From Hydnum rufescens UP504 (Eukaryota; Basidiomycota; Agaricomycetes; Cantharellales; Hydnaceae), in assembly GCA_014904985.1 (NCBI GenBank), contig MU128967.1, positions 124,001 to 188,000 on the forward strand: 64,000 bases of DNA, written 5' to 3'. Each line of letters starts with the position of its first letter. Position 1 is the first letter of the stretch. The position numbers and the translations under genes were made by a program. Below are positions 29,698 to 41,112 of the stretch, one piece after another. Under the pieces are notes generated by a model. The model did not search any database and was not told the DNA's origin. It saw only the letters and a program-made list of their open reading frames with translations.

Positions 29698-29985
29698 GGG
29701 GGTTTCAGGCTAGAAGAACTTGCCTGGAATTGAGGCTGGAATCAGTGTTGGAATCTGCAGGAATCAAGTTCTGATTCCCGCTGTAGTTCCAGCTCTGAGG
29801 CTCGAATTGACCTGGAATTGTGATTCCAGCATTAAGAACATCATCTAGAATATTTTCCGTCTAAAAATAGCCTCCCGGGGCACACACCACAGGCAAGCAG
29901 GCCTGTTTTCACCTTGGGTTCCAAGGCAGATTCCGTCCTCAATTCCATACCAATTCCAGGTAAATTCTTCTAGCCTGAAACCCCC
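29698..29985. mobile_element. MITE, 288 bp, long terminal inverted repeats, TA target site (Tc1/mariner-like)
   Basis: The left end GGGGGTTTCAGGCTAGAAGA and the right end are reverse complements over about 34 bases with two mismatches, and similarity continues patchily inward with repeated GGAATC/GATTCC words. Each end is flanked by TA, the target duplication of Tc1/mariner elements. The interior has no transposase and no open frame of note, so it would depend on an enzyme encoded elsewhere. The near-palindrome could fold into one long hairpin. Confidence 0.75.
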
Positions 29986-30259
29986 TATTGTCATATCTGG
30001 CCTTGTCACGCAGGATCCCTGCCTCTCGGGTTTCGTACGGGTCACGGATTTCGTCCCCCCCCCCCTCCTTTTGTTTATTCATTCCTTTTCTCATCCCTTT
30101 TTTGCTCGAAATATTCCCGGTAACATAGAAGCTTGGTTGCTGTTGCCCCAGAACCCATAATTAGGCGCCTGGCCAATTTAAGTCACGTGGCCTGGTAGCA
30201 AACATCCCCCCCAGATGTGACAGCGTTGCTATCGGTTCTAGCAAAAAATTTCCCATTAT

Positions 30260-30318
30260 GACGTGACCGTTTGTTTAGACTTAGAGTGGCTACAGTAGTA
30301 TACATCGACGTGACCGTT
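30260..30318. repeat. Direct 12-bp repeat GACGTGACCGTT upstream of the gene at 30411
   Basis: Two exact copies at 30260-30271 and 30307-30318, with CACGTG at about 30185. Repeated ACGTGAC words look like sites for a bZIP or bHLH factor; this is inferred from position only. Confidence 0.4.
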
Positions 30319-30410
30319 CCTCGTATGCCTGACGATTGATTTCGCTTCGTCTGCCCCTTTCAAGACTGACGCAATTCCTTCCAAACAGCAAAACCAAGGT
30401 CAATTGGATC

Positions 30411-31220
30411 ATGGCAGGAACACCAACACCAACTCAATTCGATAAACATATATCGGCGCGTTCCACAGCACGCCTGTGGCATCTCTCAGAACGCGAAGTC
30501 AGGGCCATCAATGTGTCCTTGAATCATTTCCAAGCGCCCACTGGATGGTACTTTGAGCACGTTAATAATATCTTGTTCCCGTGCGTATCTAGGAGCATCA
30601 CTGGCGGCCGTCATCGCTCTTGGGTCTCTGGCACATCCTAGAAAGCATGCGGACCTTGGCATCCCGAAGTCAGAACAAAATAGATATTGCACATAAAGCG
30701 CCAATTTCAACGACAACGTTTTTAAGCGCCTGGTTGATATCCGACCGGTCCACTTCCTCCTCCGTTCGTTCCTCAATGATGTAACCATCGCAGTATATCC
30801 GCAAAGACCACCACGGACGATGTAGCCATGGTCGCCATAGCCGTGTACATTCCAGGGAAAAGTCACGCGATGCGTTTGACGACACAGGAAGACGTCGGGC
30901 CTCAGGGCCAGAATGACGTCAGGAAGATATACTATGTTGATTGCCGATAGTCTTATCGTTGTGTCATCCACATTGTCGCCCCTGAAGACTAGAGGCTATC
31001 GACACTTTTGTCTGCAGGCGAAAGAGAAGCCTGTGAAGTCCCAGGAAATTTCAGGACTGTCAGTCGCCCGAGACAGATGAGGCCTTTGCTCCGATTGACA
31101 ACATCGAAACCGAGAAGCACGGCGGTCAACGAAGATGACACAAGTAATGGACCCCGAGAGATATACACATTTCCAACTGTGACACCACGGAAGCCACATA
31201 TAGACAGTAGTACACCTTAG
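30411..31220 (+). CDS. Intron-rich gene, product unknown (about 177 residues)
   Basis: No family is recognised. Four exons chain in phase: 30411-30580 (MAGTPTPTQFDKHIS, SEREVRAINVSLNHF, WYFEHVNNILF), 30699-30821 (NFNDNVFKRLVDIRPVHF, LNDVTIAVYPQ), 30856-30893 (EKSRDAFDDTG) and 31018-31220. Exons 1 and 2 read like a real folded protein without low complexity, and both introns begin GT and end AG. The last junction is less certain because another frame (NIETEKHGGQRR) is also open there. A paired 12-bp repeat lies upstream. A long open frame on the opposite strand (30486-30971) is probably its shadow. Confidence 0.42.
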
Positions 31221-32581
31221 TAGCGTGCGATCCAAGTAACCTCCTGGGATGGGGTGTTGACTAGCGCGACCTCGAACGCCACAGACTGACCAGGCTATTC
31301 GAATAGCGTTGACGGAGTCGATATGGAAGCCGATGGTATATTATATCATGTCCCTTCCTCAGGGCCAAACCTGCCCTATGACGCAGTTCGATCGGGTCGA
31401 GACCTGACTCGGTTCGGGAAGGACGGAACCCGGAGCAGTCCCGGAATGAGCCGAACGCCTCGGCGATCCGGCTATATCCCGTGAGTAGGCTTCAGGGGTG
31501 ACCCCCCCATGGTTGTTAGGATATCTCGCTGATGGACTCGCCGGTACCGGTACGAACTCCATCCCGAGGCACTCGCTATTTTCTCGGACATGACATGTTT
31601 CTTTTCCTGGCGTAGCTTGGGCGGTAATCTTGTGTAGGTCCAGACATCCTGTAACCTGCCCGATGCACGGCCCATCTCTATTCTATGTATACAACAAGTG
31701 TGTCCTACAACTGCTTCCCTATTCTTCACTTCCAAGCAACCTTAACAATGGTGTTGGGGAGAAAGAGGTGTGTTGCATCTCCCACTGCAGCGTACCAGAG
31801 CCACACACTCATTCATAACAGGATAGTGAGGGGAATTTGACCCCACGTATCAAGCCACTTGCGTTGGGTTGTTCCTTTGATAGACAGTACAAACAATGGA
31901 AGAGATGTCATTGAACCGACTGTTCTGTACATACCGAACGCTACAATCTCAAAAGCCACTGATTCGTCCTTTTGTATATAGGCATACCGTACAGTATCCT
32001 CCAATTTACAATCATGTTGAAGTATAATATTTGTCCTGGCTCCAAGACTTTTCCCGCAAGCGCAATTTCCCCCTGATGGAGGATGGACAGGCTCCTCTCA
32101 AGAATGTTGTAGCACCAGCCAGTTTTTGTTAGCTTAATGCGAGATAAGCTCGAGCTACAATGTCCGCGGACTGTAACTTCCTCACCAATTTCGGATGAAA
32201 TAGCTGGGGTCTAGGTCTACTCTGCCCTTTGTACTGTACGTGGGCGAAGGGGTCTGAAGAACGCCAAATTCTCGCCCGACCTGGCGTCTTAAATGATTAC
32301 ACGCCATGCTTGGGATTCGGGAAACGCTGAAGCTTCAGCTTCGAAGCGCGAAACAAGCTGGATCGAAGAGTTGACCACAGCGTGCTGGCCACAATGACTG
32401 TGCAACCCTTTCTCGGACATGCGTTTTTTTGAGCCAGTAAAAAGGGATGGTAGTCGGGTGAATAGAGAATTCTTCGTCTCGAAAACACGGCACGAGATAT
32501 TCTCGCCAAAATAGCGAGCGTAGAAGCACTGTTATATACTATTGACTTCAAGTGACCAGCATCTCCCGGATTGGCACGGGC
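31221..32581. other. Intergenic, no supported gene
   Basis: Short open frames on both strands (for example 31472-31735 minus) have no motif or exon chain. Nothing else is seen. Confidence 0.35.
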
Positions 32582-33378
32582 TCAACGCCTGTCGAGCATC
32601 CGAGTGACCCAGAAATATCTTAGCTCCGCACTCCAAAAAACTAGCCGTGGCCTCGTAAGCTTGCACACGTGATCCGCGATGCTACCATTCGGCATCTCGG
32701 CAGAACACTCTATTACCATAATGAGGTGTGACGTTCCAAGTGCTTGTGACGTGTGACTGAACAGCCTCAAGCCAAAGTGCGAGCAAGGACAAATTTGGTT
32801 TCTCGGGATGCACTGCCGTTCTTCTTCCCCTATTGGCTGTTGGGGTGTGCTCGGAATGACTCCCCACCGATTCTTTAGCGCTGCGGCCACACTAGCGTAC
32901 TGTGAACTCGGGTCAAGATGCGAGCAAGCCAACTGTCCACATCCCCTAGGCTGAGGTCGTGGAGAGCCGAATTCCGGTGCAGTGGATTCCTGCACACGCG
33001 CCTTACGAGCAGTTTCCCGCTCTGAGGGTCACACGAGATTTTGAATGTGTATTCAATGGGATTGAATCTAGGAGTTTCACACGCTTGTCAGGGAGCAACT
33101 CAACAGTTTCCATCCGTATGCTTGGAGGGCTGTAGGAGCTAGCTAACAATTTGGAATCTACACGAGATGGATTCGTTATGGGAGGGTAGCAATCGTTAGG
33201 CGCTGTCAATGAGGGGACCAAATAGTGCGACGGCAATCTCCGACCACCGTCTGTCCTGACACTCTGCACTCTGCACACAAGGGCGAGGGTTTCGTACTGC
33301 GTTATAGTCTGCCTCAGCCGCTGCAAGTTGCACTACTACTGGATTCCAAATCAGCCGATACCCATCCTGGCTGGCCAT
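32582..33378 (-). CDS. Three-exon gene, product unknown (about 230 residues)
   Basis: No family is recognised. Exons 33219-33378, 33033-33157 and 32582-32989 join in phase with GT/AG introns of 61 and 43 bases. The start at 33378 gives MASQDGYRLIWNPVVVQLAA, then RRWSEIAVALFDSKLLASS, METVELLPDKRVKLLDS and, in exon 3, CGQLACSHLDPSS, ALKNRWGVIPSTP, a Cys/His-containing CPCSHFG and an end WVTRMLDRR. Exon 3 is open for 136 codons. The start could lie further upstream since the frame stays open. It reads as a genuine but orphan protein. Confidence 0.45.
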
Positions 33379-36300
33379 GAATGCGAATAAGTGATTCAAA
33401 TTTGGATATAATGGCTCACGCTTGTAGAATAATGGGAAGCACTTGGCGTTGGCGTTGCAGTCTGTGGAATAACTTCTAGAAAGGATCGCGACCACTTGTT
33501 CGGATCGACACGTCGTACCTGTAACTTACTCAAATTGTGACTGGATATGGCATTTTTCCGGCCAAGCGTATCCTTTTTCCTGATACGTGCTCGATCCTCA
33601 ACGTGCATCAGCCCCTCGTATTGCGAATCGCCTCCGTCTTTGTCCTCTCGCCCATATCCAGCTCGTATTATTCATCCATGCGAACTCTTCTTTTTCTCCC
33701 AGGTCGAGTGATTCACGGCGGTATCGTCGGCGTGGAGGCACTTTCTTCCATCGTGGATCGAACCTTCTCCCTTCAATTTCGGTCTGTAGAGTCTCGGGTC
33801 ACGCACGCCGCACTGTTGTGTCCAAACGATGGAAGGTCCCATTGCAAACGTCAAGGCGCGGGGCCATAATTGATTGTTAAATTCTTTCGAGGAGCTTCTG
33901 CGCCCCTTGTTGCTTTTCTTCTTCAGGTAAGAATTTGGGGGGTCTCCAATAGCGGATCATACGGGCGTTTCAACCCCTTGCCACTCGCCTTCTTGGAGTG
34001 CATGTGCAGCAGTGGGCCCCCAGTCCTTGCTTCCAACCCCATGCTCATCTCGTTCAGATAATTAACACTGTACCGTAATCAATGGCGCCACGACCCTCAA
34101 CATGTACTCAATATGAATACCTCTACCCAAGATTCACCATGCGTGATGCCGAGTCAATGCGTAGTGAGTGCGGCCGCACCCTCAGAATCTCGATATGACA
34201 GCCATCTATTCGCTTTCTGCCACGAAGTAGATGCATTGCTCTCCTGTTTCATCCCCCCCCCGAAGAATTTCCAAGGTCAAGCCAGCAAAAGTCGAATGTT
34301 GCAATTCCATGTGCCCTCTCGAACCTCTTCTCTCGCAAAAAGCGTCAGGATTGCCCCCACCGGCGTGGGGTCTCCCCCCATCGGAACTATTGTGACTTTT
34401 CACAAGATCCACAATTGTTCCGAGTGATTATGGGGCTACCGTGGTCAGGGTGATCATGCCGCGCTTCCGTCCATTTGTTGTTTTACCAGGCAATCTCCCG
34501 ATTTAACGACACAACTATGACTATGGCGCATAGAGTCATCCTGGATTCCCTATCTTCCGCCTGAATCTAATGTAACACGGCAGCAATCTCTGATCCACTC
34601 TGGGCATTCGGCTCCAAAATCAGTGTGATTCATCCTGCGGTGCGCCCTTGACCCTCGATCGTATCCCCTCTTTTCTGCACGGGTATATCATCACGTCATA
34701 CGAGGGAAGGACGTAAGAGTCCGGTCGCCAGTATCCAGGTTAGCTGTTGCACTTTTTAAGTAGTTTCTCCTACCCTCGTGATTATTTCCCTCTAGTAAAA
34801 GCTGGAGAAATCAAAACGGGAGGCCGCTTACACGTTCCAACGTGCTGCGGCTTATCTCATCGGAGATATCGCTACCGGCCAGTGACAGTGACATCGCCCT
34901 CCCGATCCTTCACACCCCCAGCCTCCCCGTCTCCAGATTAGAGCATTGGCGAATAATATTATGTTATCGCCATGACCGAAAGGTCTTGATGCAAGTGTTG
35001 TTGTATTGGATCCAACACCGAATTATTTGTTATGCAGTCATCCTTAACCCTTCCTTTCCTTCATTTTTCGCCATCCTTCGATCTTGCCTCGAGCCACAGA
35101 CTTGACCGCTCTGCCTTGTAGCTCAGAATATAGAGCAATTTCGAGTGAGGTCGGCATTCCTCCATTTCAAGCTCACAGCGGAGTGTAGCAAGTTTCCTGG
35201 TGATTTTCTTAGATTTTCCTTCTGAGGAAAAGCTGAGGAGGCCGAAAACAGGCGATTTACGCATTGGTCGATTTTTGGCGACCGGCTGTGGCCCTGTGGG
35301 TATGGACAAGTGCCGATCATATTTGCACGGCTATTTTTCTGTCCAGGACTTATTCAGATTCTGATATTGAGCGGTATTGGGGCTTGGTTATTCGTTGGAT
35401 TGTATTGCATGAATTGCCTTGAATGAATTCAGTTTGGATTATCTCCATCCCTGGATCCAGGGCAATTGAGCGGTTACTCGCCCGGGGTGAGACACAAGAT
35501 CACAAGATTAACCTCTATCAATCCACACCTCACGCCTATCTCGGTGGCGTGGCCACCTTCCCGCCTCCCCGCCACAAGAAAAAGGCGCGGTACGGGCGCG
35601 GCCGACTCCGGAAAATACAAATACATGTCCACACTGCTGGGCATCCGACCCAGCGCGTGAAGAACAAAGCGGATCAGAACTCAAGCCACTGCGATGGATG
35701 AACAATATGGAACCGGTCATTTTCAAGGGGGAAGGGAAGGGTGAGATAGATTTATCTTCACAGCAAGTGCGAGTACGGTGATACTAGGCAGCCCGGAGAT
35801 GAACGTGTCAGGCGTACGGCTCAAGGCGTCCAGAAGTGGTAGATCATGAAGACACACCGCGTTTCGCAGAAATGCCTCCCTAAAATCGGCTCTCCATGAC
35901 ACCCTGCCTACAAAAAGCCCTACAAAAACCACAGATGGCAAACTCCAATTCTCACCTCCACCCATCCCTTTTGCCTCTATCCAACATCACTCCCCTCACC
36001 CTGGGGGCTCCACTTTCCCGATGTATGTCGATCTGGATTTAACACCACCACTCCGTACGATTCCAGTGTGGCTCAAGCTATCAAAAGGTCGATCTATTAT
36101 GGCACTTGTTCCGATCCTTTTAGATCATCCCACTCTGCGACTTGTGATTCTCGCGACTTCTATCGGCGCTGTGGCCCATAGGAATCGCCGTCAAGATCGA
36201 TGTCTTTCTATTCCTGAGACACATATCTAATAAGACAAATAAGCAAAGCAGAAAACAAGCAGCCGACTTAATGCTCCTCTTAACTACGCAACACATCGCC

Positions 36301-37857
36301 CATATGATCTTGTGGCAATTCCCTTGCGTCTACTCCGCTCCACCCCTTGAACATGATTGCATCGCGAAGCACTCCCCTAAGTACCCCCGATCACCTCGTC
36401 TGACATCCTCTCGCTAACAGCACCACATCGCGGAGGCTGCCTCCCCCCTCGTCGCCAGTGCTCCAATTGTCCTCTTCCTCCGGGGTGTCCCTTCATTTTC
36501 TGAATTCTGAATCGCATAGCGGTGTAGAAAATCATAGAGGCTCTGCGTGATTCTATTGCTGGATTATTCGCTTTCGAACCCTTTTCCCTGGTGAGTGGGG
36601 ATATTACCGCTCCATACATCACCACATCATTATAGCAACATGGAGGCCACATGTCCTTTTTGTCTGCCAACCGAATCTCGTGTGCCGATTGGGCGGACAG
36701 GGAAGATATAGCTTGTGTTATTTTGGCTGCTTCTTTTGTGGCTTCTCCAAGTTTTTCTGTCTTTCTTTTCGTTCTATCTTTGTTTCCAGGGTCTTCTTGC
36801 CTTAACAGTCTCAAGAGCCACCCCGGCTGTTTCTCCTTGGCACGACCGCCCCTTTCCTCGTCCATTGGTGGTTCCGCCCCCCTCCCCCCTCTCCTTCTAT
36901 TTTGAGTTTGGGTCTTCAAGGCGCTTCGTGGTTCCCCCCCTTCGAACCCTCGAATAATTTGTCTAATCGAAGGCCGCTGGCGGCATACAAAAAACTACGG
37001 ATAGGTTAACCCGAATATCAGTGCTTGCCTACCTAACTACCTATCTGCTACCGTGGGAGGGAGACTAAGGGGGGCGGGGGGCTGGCGAAGGAAAAAAAAT
37101 CCCTGAGCCACCCCCCTCTTCCCCCCCAGATCTAGTCGACTGACAGCCATGATGCGATCAACAATGTGTCCAATTGCGCAAAGGTACGAAATGAACAAGA
37201 AAATGAAATTGACATTACATCTTTTGACAAAGGATCTAGTAGTGATCAAGTCGGGGAGAGTGGGCCACTAGTGGGCCTAGGTTCGCCGACGAACTAGGCC
37301 AAACAGGGATGCAGCGAGCACGCGCCCAAGGAGAATACGAATTAATCCCTCCCCCCTTTTTTTGGTTTTGGTTTGTTGCGTTCCTGGGCCACGAGTTTCT
37401 TCTCTAGGCTCTCTCGGTTCCCAGGGAAATGGGATAATAATCCAGAAAAAATATCCCTGATATTTTCTGATGAAGGTATCGATGTGGCCCAACAAAAGTC
37501 GCGTATCGATGGTAGAGCCGATGCAAGAGAGGAAAATGAGGCGTCCGATGACTACAAAATGCTACATTTTCTATATGGCGATTGCGAGGAGGAGCGACAT
37601 TAAGGGAGGAGCAGTCCTAAGGGTCTTGACCACGAATGGACAATGAAAAATGGGGATGTGGGGAATAGAGACGAAAAGGGAAGTGTGTAAGACACTATCA
37701 CAATTGGACGTGACAACTTTTGCCCTTCTAGGAAGGATCATTAATAACGCACCGACACGAGGGCGACGTGTGGGGGCGGGAAAGTCGATGAAAGCGACCC
37801 AGCCACAGGTGGGATCGTCGTTGCATCGATTTTTTTCGAGGTCTCACGCAATTCCAG
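33379..37857. other. Gene-poor stretch with several unproven small open frames
   Basis: Open frames that could be exons include 33537-33869, 34113-34427, 35423-35701 and 36021-36230 on the plus strand and 36377-36919 on the minus strand. None shows a conserved motif, and exon chains were not convincing. Polypyrimidine runs and C/G homopolymers (for example 34254-34262 and 37120-37128) are frequent. No terminal repeats or RNA gene were found. Confidence 0.35.
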
Positions 37858-38460
37858 TCAACCGTCGATGACTCCAAGGGCGATAAGGGCCTCCTGGCCA
37901 TATTGAATCCATGTTAGTCGAAAATATTTCAGTGGGGTCACAAAGGGCACGTACTCTCGCTGCACGATCCTTTGCGACATTCTTTCTCGAACCAGAGGCA
38001 GTTCCGAGGGGCGCGTCGTCGACTGTGAAAGGGAAGTAGTCAGTTTCAGATAATCTAGACCGAATACCCGGACTGGGGGGATTCCAACTAACTGTATACA
38101 GTGACAATCCACTGTTGATTGTGGTCTGCGCCACTGACGCGCTCCTAACCAATTTTCAAAAATGTCACGTCGAAGGCGAGTCAGCAGGGGAGATTAACCG
38201 AGAAACCGATGCACAATTTGCGATGATGGACGAGCGGAGTCGAGCTTCTCACCTCCCAGTTCATTTTGTGTAGTCCCCTGGAGCCTTGAATCCTGAGCGT
38301 AGTACTCTTGAGACGGAGTTTCCAAGACATCTGTATCATCACTTACAAATTGTGAAGTTGCCGGGTGTATCCGCCAGTGCTAGAGTCTAACAATTGGGGA
38401 CATTCATGAGTTTGAATAAGGACCCGAATTCGCGCCCAGAGGCGGCTCACGGTCGTCCAT
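37858..38460 (-). CDS. Small double-stranded-RNA-binding-domain protein (81 residues, six exons)
   Basis: The whole protein is essentially one dsRBD. Six exons join in phase: 38451-38460 (only 10 bases), 38347-38386, 38253-38292, 38093-38144, 37955-38022 and 37858-37893. The start at 38460 gives MDDHSSTGGYTRQLHNLIQG (helix 1 with the LxNxLQ-type signature). Strands 1-3 follow: LHKMNWEERVSGADHNQQW, IVTVYIDDAPLGTASG. The basic loop and helix 2 are SRKNVAKDRAAREALIALG, with the diagnostic K(N)xAK(D)xAA. All five introns begin GT and end AG. Stand-alone dsRBD proteins of this size occur in mushrooms; roles are unknown, with RNA silencing or antiviral defence possible. The fold call is firm and the function is not. 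No neighbour helps. Confidence 0.85.
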
Positions 38461-38585
38461 TATAGAAGATATTAAGGAACTAAAAGGATAAGAGGGGCAG
38501 AGAAGGATATGGCGAGCACAGAAGAGACTGGTGGGCCCCCACCTCTGTTTCCTTCTTATAGCTCGTCAGACCTCTTGTTCAACCA

Positions 38586-39409
38586 TTAGAAGCTCTGGGG
38601 CGTGGCGTCCGACAGTCCTCTATTCATTGTGCTACAATCAATATACCGAACAGGCCTAGATGTGGATAAAATCAACACCTGAGAACGTGAACAAAACAAA
38701 CACGAGGCGAGATATTCCACCATCGGTCCGTTTCCCGCGATGAAGTCCCCGGGTATTTCATCGTTGTCTCCTGATCCCAACGAATCTTGGTGGCCTCGTT
38801 GACCTCCAACGCCGTACGTGAAGGCTGCATTGGGCGTGTAGGAGACGCTCCACAGTAGCTTGACCTATGAGACGTAGCACAGGATCACAGCTTCGTGTGT
38901 CTAGGCCACCATTGGAAACCACGACCCCATCGTAGATCCCTAAACTGCAAGAATATGAACGATGATGGAGATCGGTTTGCTGCACACCAAGGGACTGATG
39001 GAAATCTATTGAGGGAGGCATGCGTAACGATCTTTTTTTCGGCAGGAGAAAAGGGAAACTCTTTCCCGACAAGATCGTTCACAAGTCATATTCCGAGCTC
39101 GGCAGGTTTACATCGCCTTGATACCTTTTGTAGGATAAATCCCACATTTCTAGGGAACGACAAGTCCTGTGGCTAACCGCACGGAGAAATTTCAAGACTT
39201 GCCGGAACATTACGGCCTGGCAAGGGGGTGGTGGCCTGCGTTTCGATTAGGTGCCCTGCTTCTGAGCCTGAAGAGGAGGACAAAGCATAAGTCACGTACA
39301 TTGCAGTCTGCCACGTTGATGAATAGCGGCATATCCGAACTACTTTTCGAATTGGTACGGGGAGGGGGTATCGGACTACATATGCTATCAAAGCCTTTTC
39401 CCTTGACAT
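38586..39409 (-). CDS. Intron-rich gene, product unknown
   Basis: No family is recognised. The best-supported part, reading leftwards, has three exons: SLEMWDLSYKRYQGDVNLPS (39080-39165), then SLRMPPSIDFHQSLGVQQTD to LGIYDG (about 38930-39030), then VKLLWSVSYTPNAAFTYGVG, DNDEIPGDF and GNGPMVEYLASC running to the stop at 38586. Junctions are in phase with GT/AG ends. These segments read like globular protein without low complexity. The 5' part (start perhaps 39409, MSREKALIAY) is uncertain, as one intron there would be only 32 bases. Same strand as, and 125 bases upstream of, the dsRBD gene. Confidence 0.42.
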
Positions 39410-39518
39410 GGGGATTCCAAAGTAGAAATCATTGAATTTACACCTCCTTTGGCATGCAGGAAAAAAGTCGGCCAGGAGAGGAACAAGAAATAGTGGAGGG
39501 TACCAAGGGGAGCCCAGA

Positions 39519-39544
39519 GGCGCCTAGAATTGGCAGGCGCCTAG
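39519..39544. repeat. Paired GGCGCCTAG words upstream of the G-beta gene
   Basis: GGCGCCTAG occurs at 39519-39527 and 39536-39544, about 290 bases before the gene at 39833. Related GGCGCC words occur in other intergenic regions near 13494, 30167 and 42146. They may be regulatory or a worn repeat end. Confidence 0.3.
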
Positions 39545-39832
39545 GAGGACAAACAGATTGCGGAGTTATCCTTTGACAAAGGCGAGCCGGTGATTTCGGA
39601 GTTTACCTGATTGAACCCGTCCTCGCCAACACTTGCGACCACTACGCCTAGGGCATTTACTATTGCCCATTTCTCTTCAGCTGTCCACACCCTATAGGCT
39701 TGAGCCCCCCTATAGTCCACGTGTGGTGCTACTGACAGCACACTCGCATCCGACGGCTAAAAAGTTCCCATCAGTCCTTCCCACTGTTACCCTTGTCGCT
39801 CCGCATTAGGCTGCTACTTCAGCACAACCGAT

Positions 39833-41112
39833 ATGTCTCAAACAGGAGATATCCAAGAAAGAATCGCGGCTGCGCGACGTGAGGCCGAGTCCCTCAAAGA
39901 AAAGATCCGCGCCCGCAGAGAGGCCTCAGCGGATACCAGCCGTACGTCTCGATCACACCTAGCTTGTCTGGTTCACGTCTGTTCCAACGCCTTGCTTCCG
40001 CGTGTCTGCAGTGCGTGCCATGGCAAATGAAGTCGATGCCCTCCCCAGGATCATGATGAGGACCAGACGAGCTCTCAAAGGCCACTTAGCAAAGATCTAT
40101 GCCATGCATTGGGCAGCTGACAAACGGCACCTTGTCTCTGCTTCGCAGGACGGGAAGCTCATCCTATGGGACGCTTACACAACCAACAAAGTCCATGCTA
40201 TCCCTCTACGGTCTAGTTGGGTCATGACATGCGCTTATTCCCCATCCGGAAACTTTGTTGCTTGTGGTGGGCTAGATAACATTTGCTCAATCTACAATTT
40301 GCGAGCCAGAGAGGGCAACGGCGTCAGAACTGCCCGGGAGCTCAGTGCACACTCGGGTTACCTCAGCTGCTGTCGTTTCATCAACGACCGCCAGATTGTT
40401 ACCAGTTCAGGCGATATGACGTGTATGCTGTGGGATATCGAGGCTGGAGTGCGGGTGATGGAGTTCAGCGATCACACGGGGGACGTTATGAGGTGATGCG
40501 CTAAACATTTTATCCGTCCGTTTGGTGTTTGCTGACAAACGGCAGCCTTTCTCTTGGGCCGAATCCAAATACCTTCGTATCTGGGGCATGCGATGCCTCG
40601 GCCAAGTTGTGGGATATCCGTACAGGCAAGGCGACTCAAACATTTGTGGGCCATGAATCAGACATCAACGCCGTGCAGTATGTCTACACTGTTTGCTGAC
40701 GTCACAATGTATTATTAAAATGGCTACAGATTCTTCCCCAATGGTGACGCGTTCGCCACTGGCTCAGATGATGCTTCCTGTCGACTCTTCGATATCAGAG
40801 CAGATCGCGAACTAAACTCATTCACCCACGACAACATTCTCTGCGGCATCACATCTGTTGCATTCTCTATATCTGGGCGCATCTTGTTCGGTGGATACGA
40901 TGACTGGACTTGTAATGTCTGGGACACTCTGAAAGGAGAGCGAGTCGGTGTGTTGACTGGGCACGAGAACCGCGTCAGCTGCTTAGGTGTGAGTGCCGAT
41001 GGTATGGCGTTGTGCACGGGAAGCTGGGACAGTACCCTGAAGGTCAAGGATTTCGATGCTTGCGCACATAGTCCCGACTAATTTGAATTTTCTTGCACAG
41101 ATCTGGGCATAG
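39833..41112 (+). CDS. GPB1: Heterotrimeric G-protein beta subunit
   Basis: The beta subunit works with gamma to couple seven-transmembrane receptors (in mushrooms, mating pheromone and nutrient receptors) to MAPK and cAMP signalling at the plasma membrane. Five exons, 39833-39941, 40012-40492, 40546-40677, 40730-41042 and 41101-41112, give 348 residues, the usual length. An N-terminal helix ([20 protein letters not shown]) pairs with gamma. Seven WD repeats follow, e.g. [20 protein letters not shown] with [35 protein letters not shown] and CNVWDTLKG. The conserved last words SWDSTLKIWA are split so that only four codons, including the stop, sit in the final exon. The frame is clean throughout. 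Confidence 0.97.

Larger units (their letters stand above)
29001..30410. other. Intergenic with possible bS16m tail and a MITE
   Basis: It contains the open frame 28997-29308 discussed with MRPS16, the inverted-repeat element 29698-29985, a run of about 11 C at 30055-30065 and the upstream region of the gene at 30411. No other gene is seen. Confidence 0.45.

Noticed and set aside
30486..30971. 161-codon minus-strand open frame
   Set aside because: It overlaps the spliced plus-strand gene at 30411 in antisense, and no motif (including a suspected F-box) held up.
36377..36919. 180-codon minus-strand open frame
   Set aside because: Arg/Lys/Gly-rich low-complexity translation of a polypyrimidine tract, with no motif, and no splice chain extends it. 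The opposite strand reads equally long.
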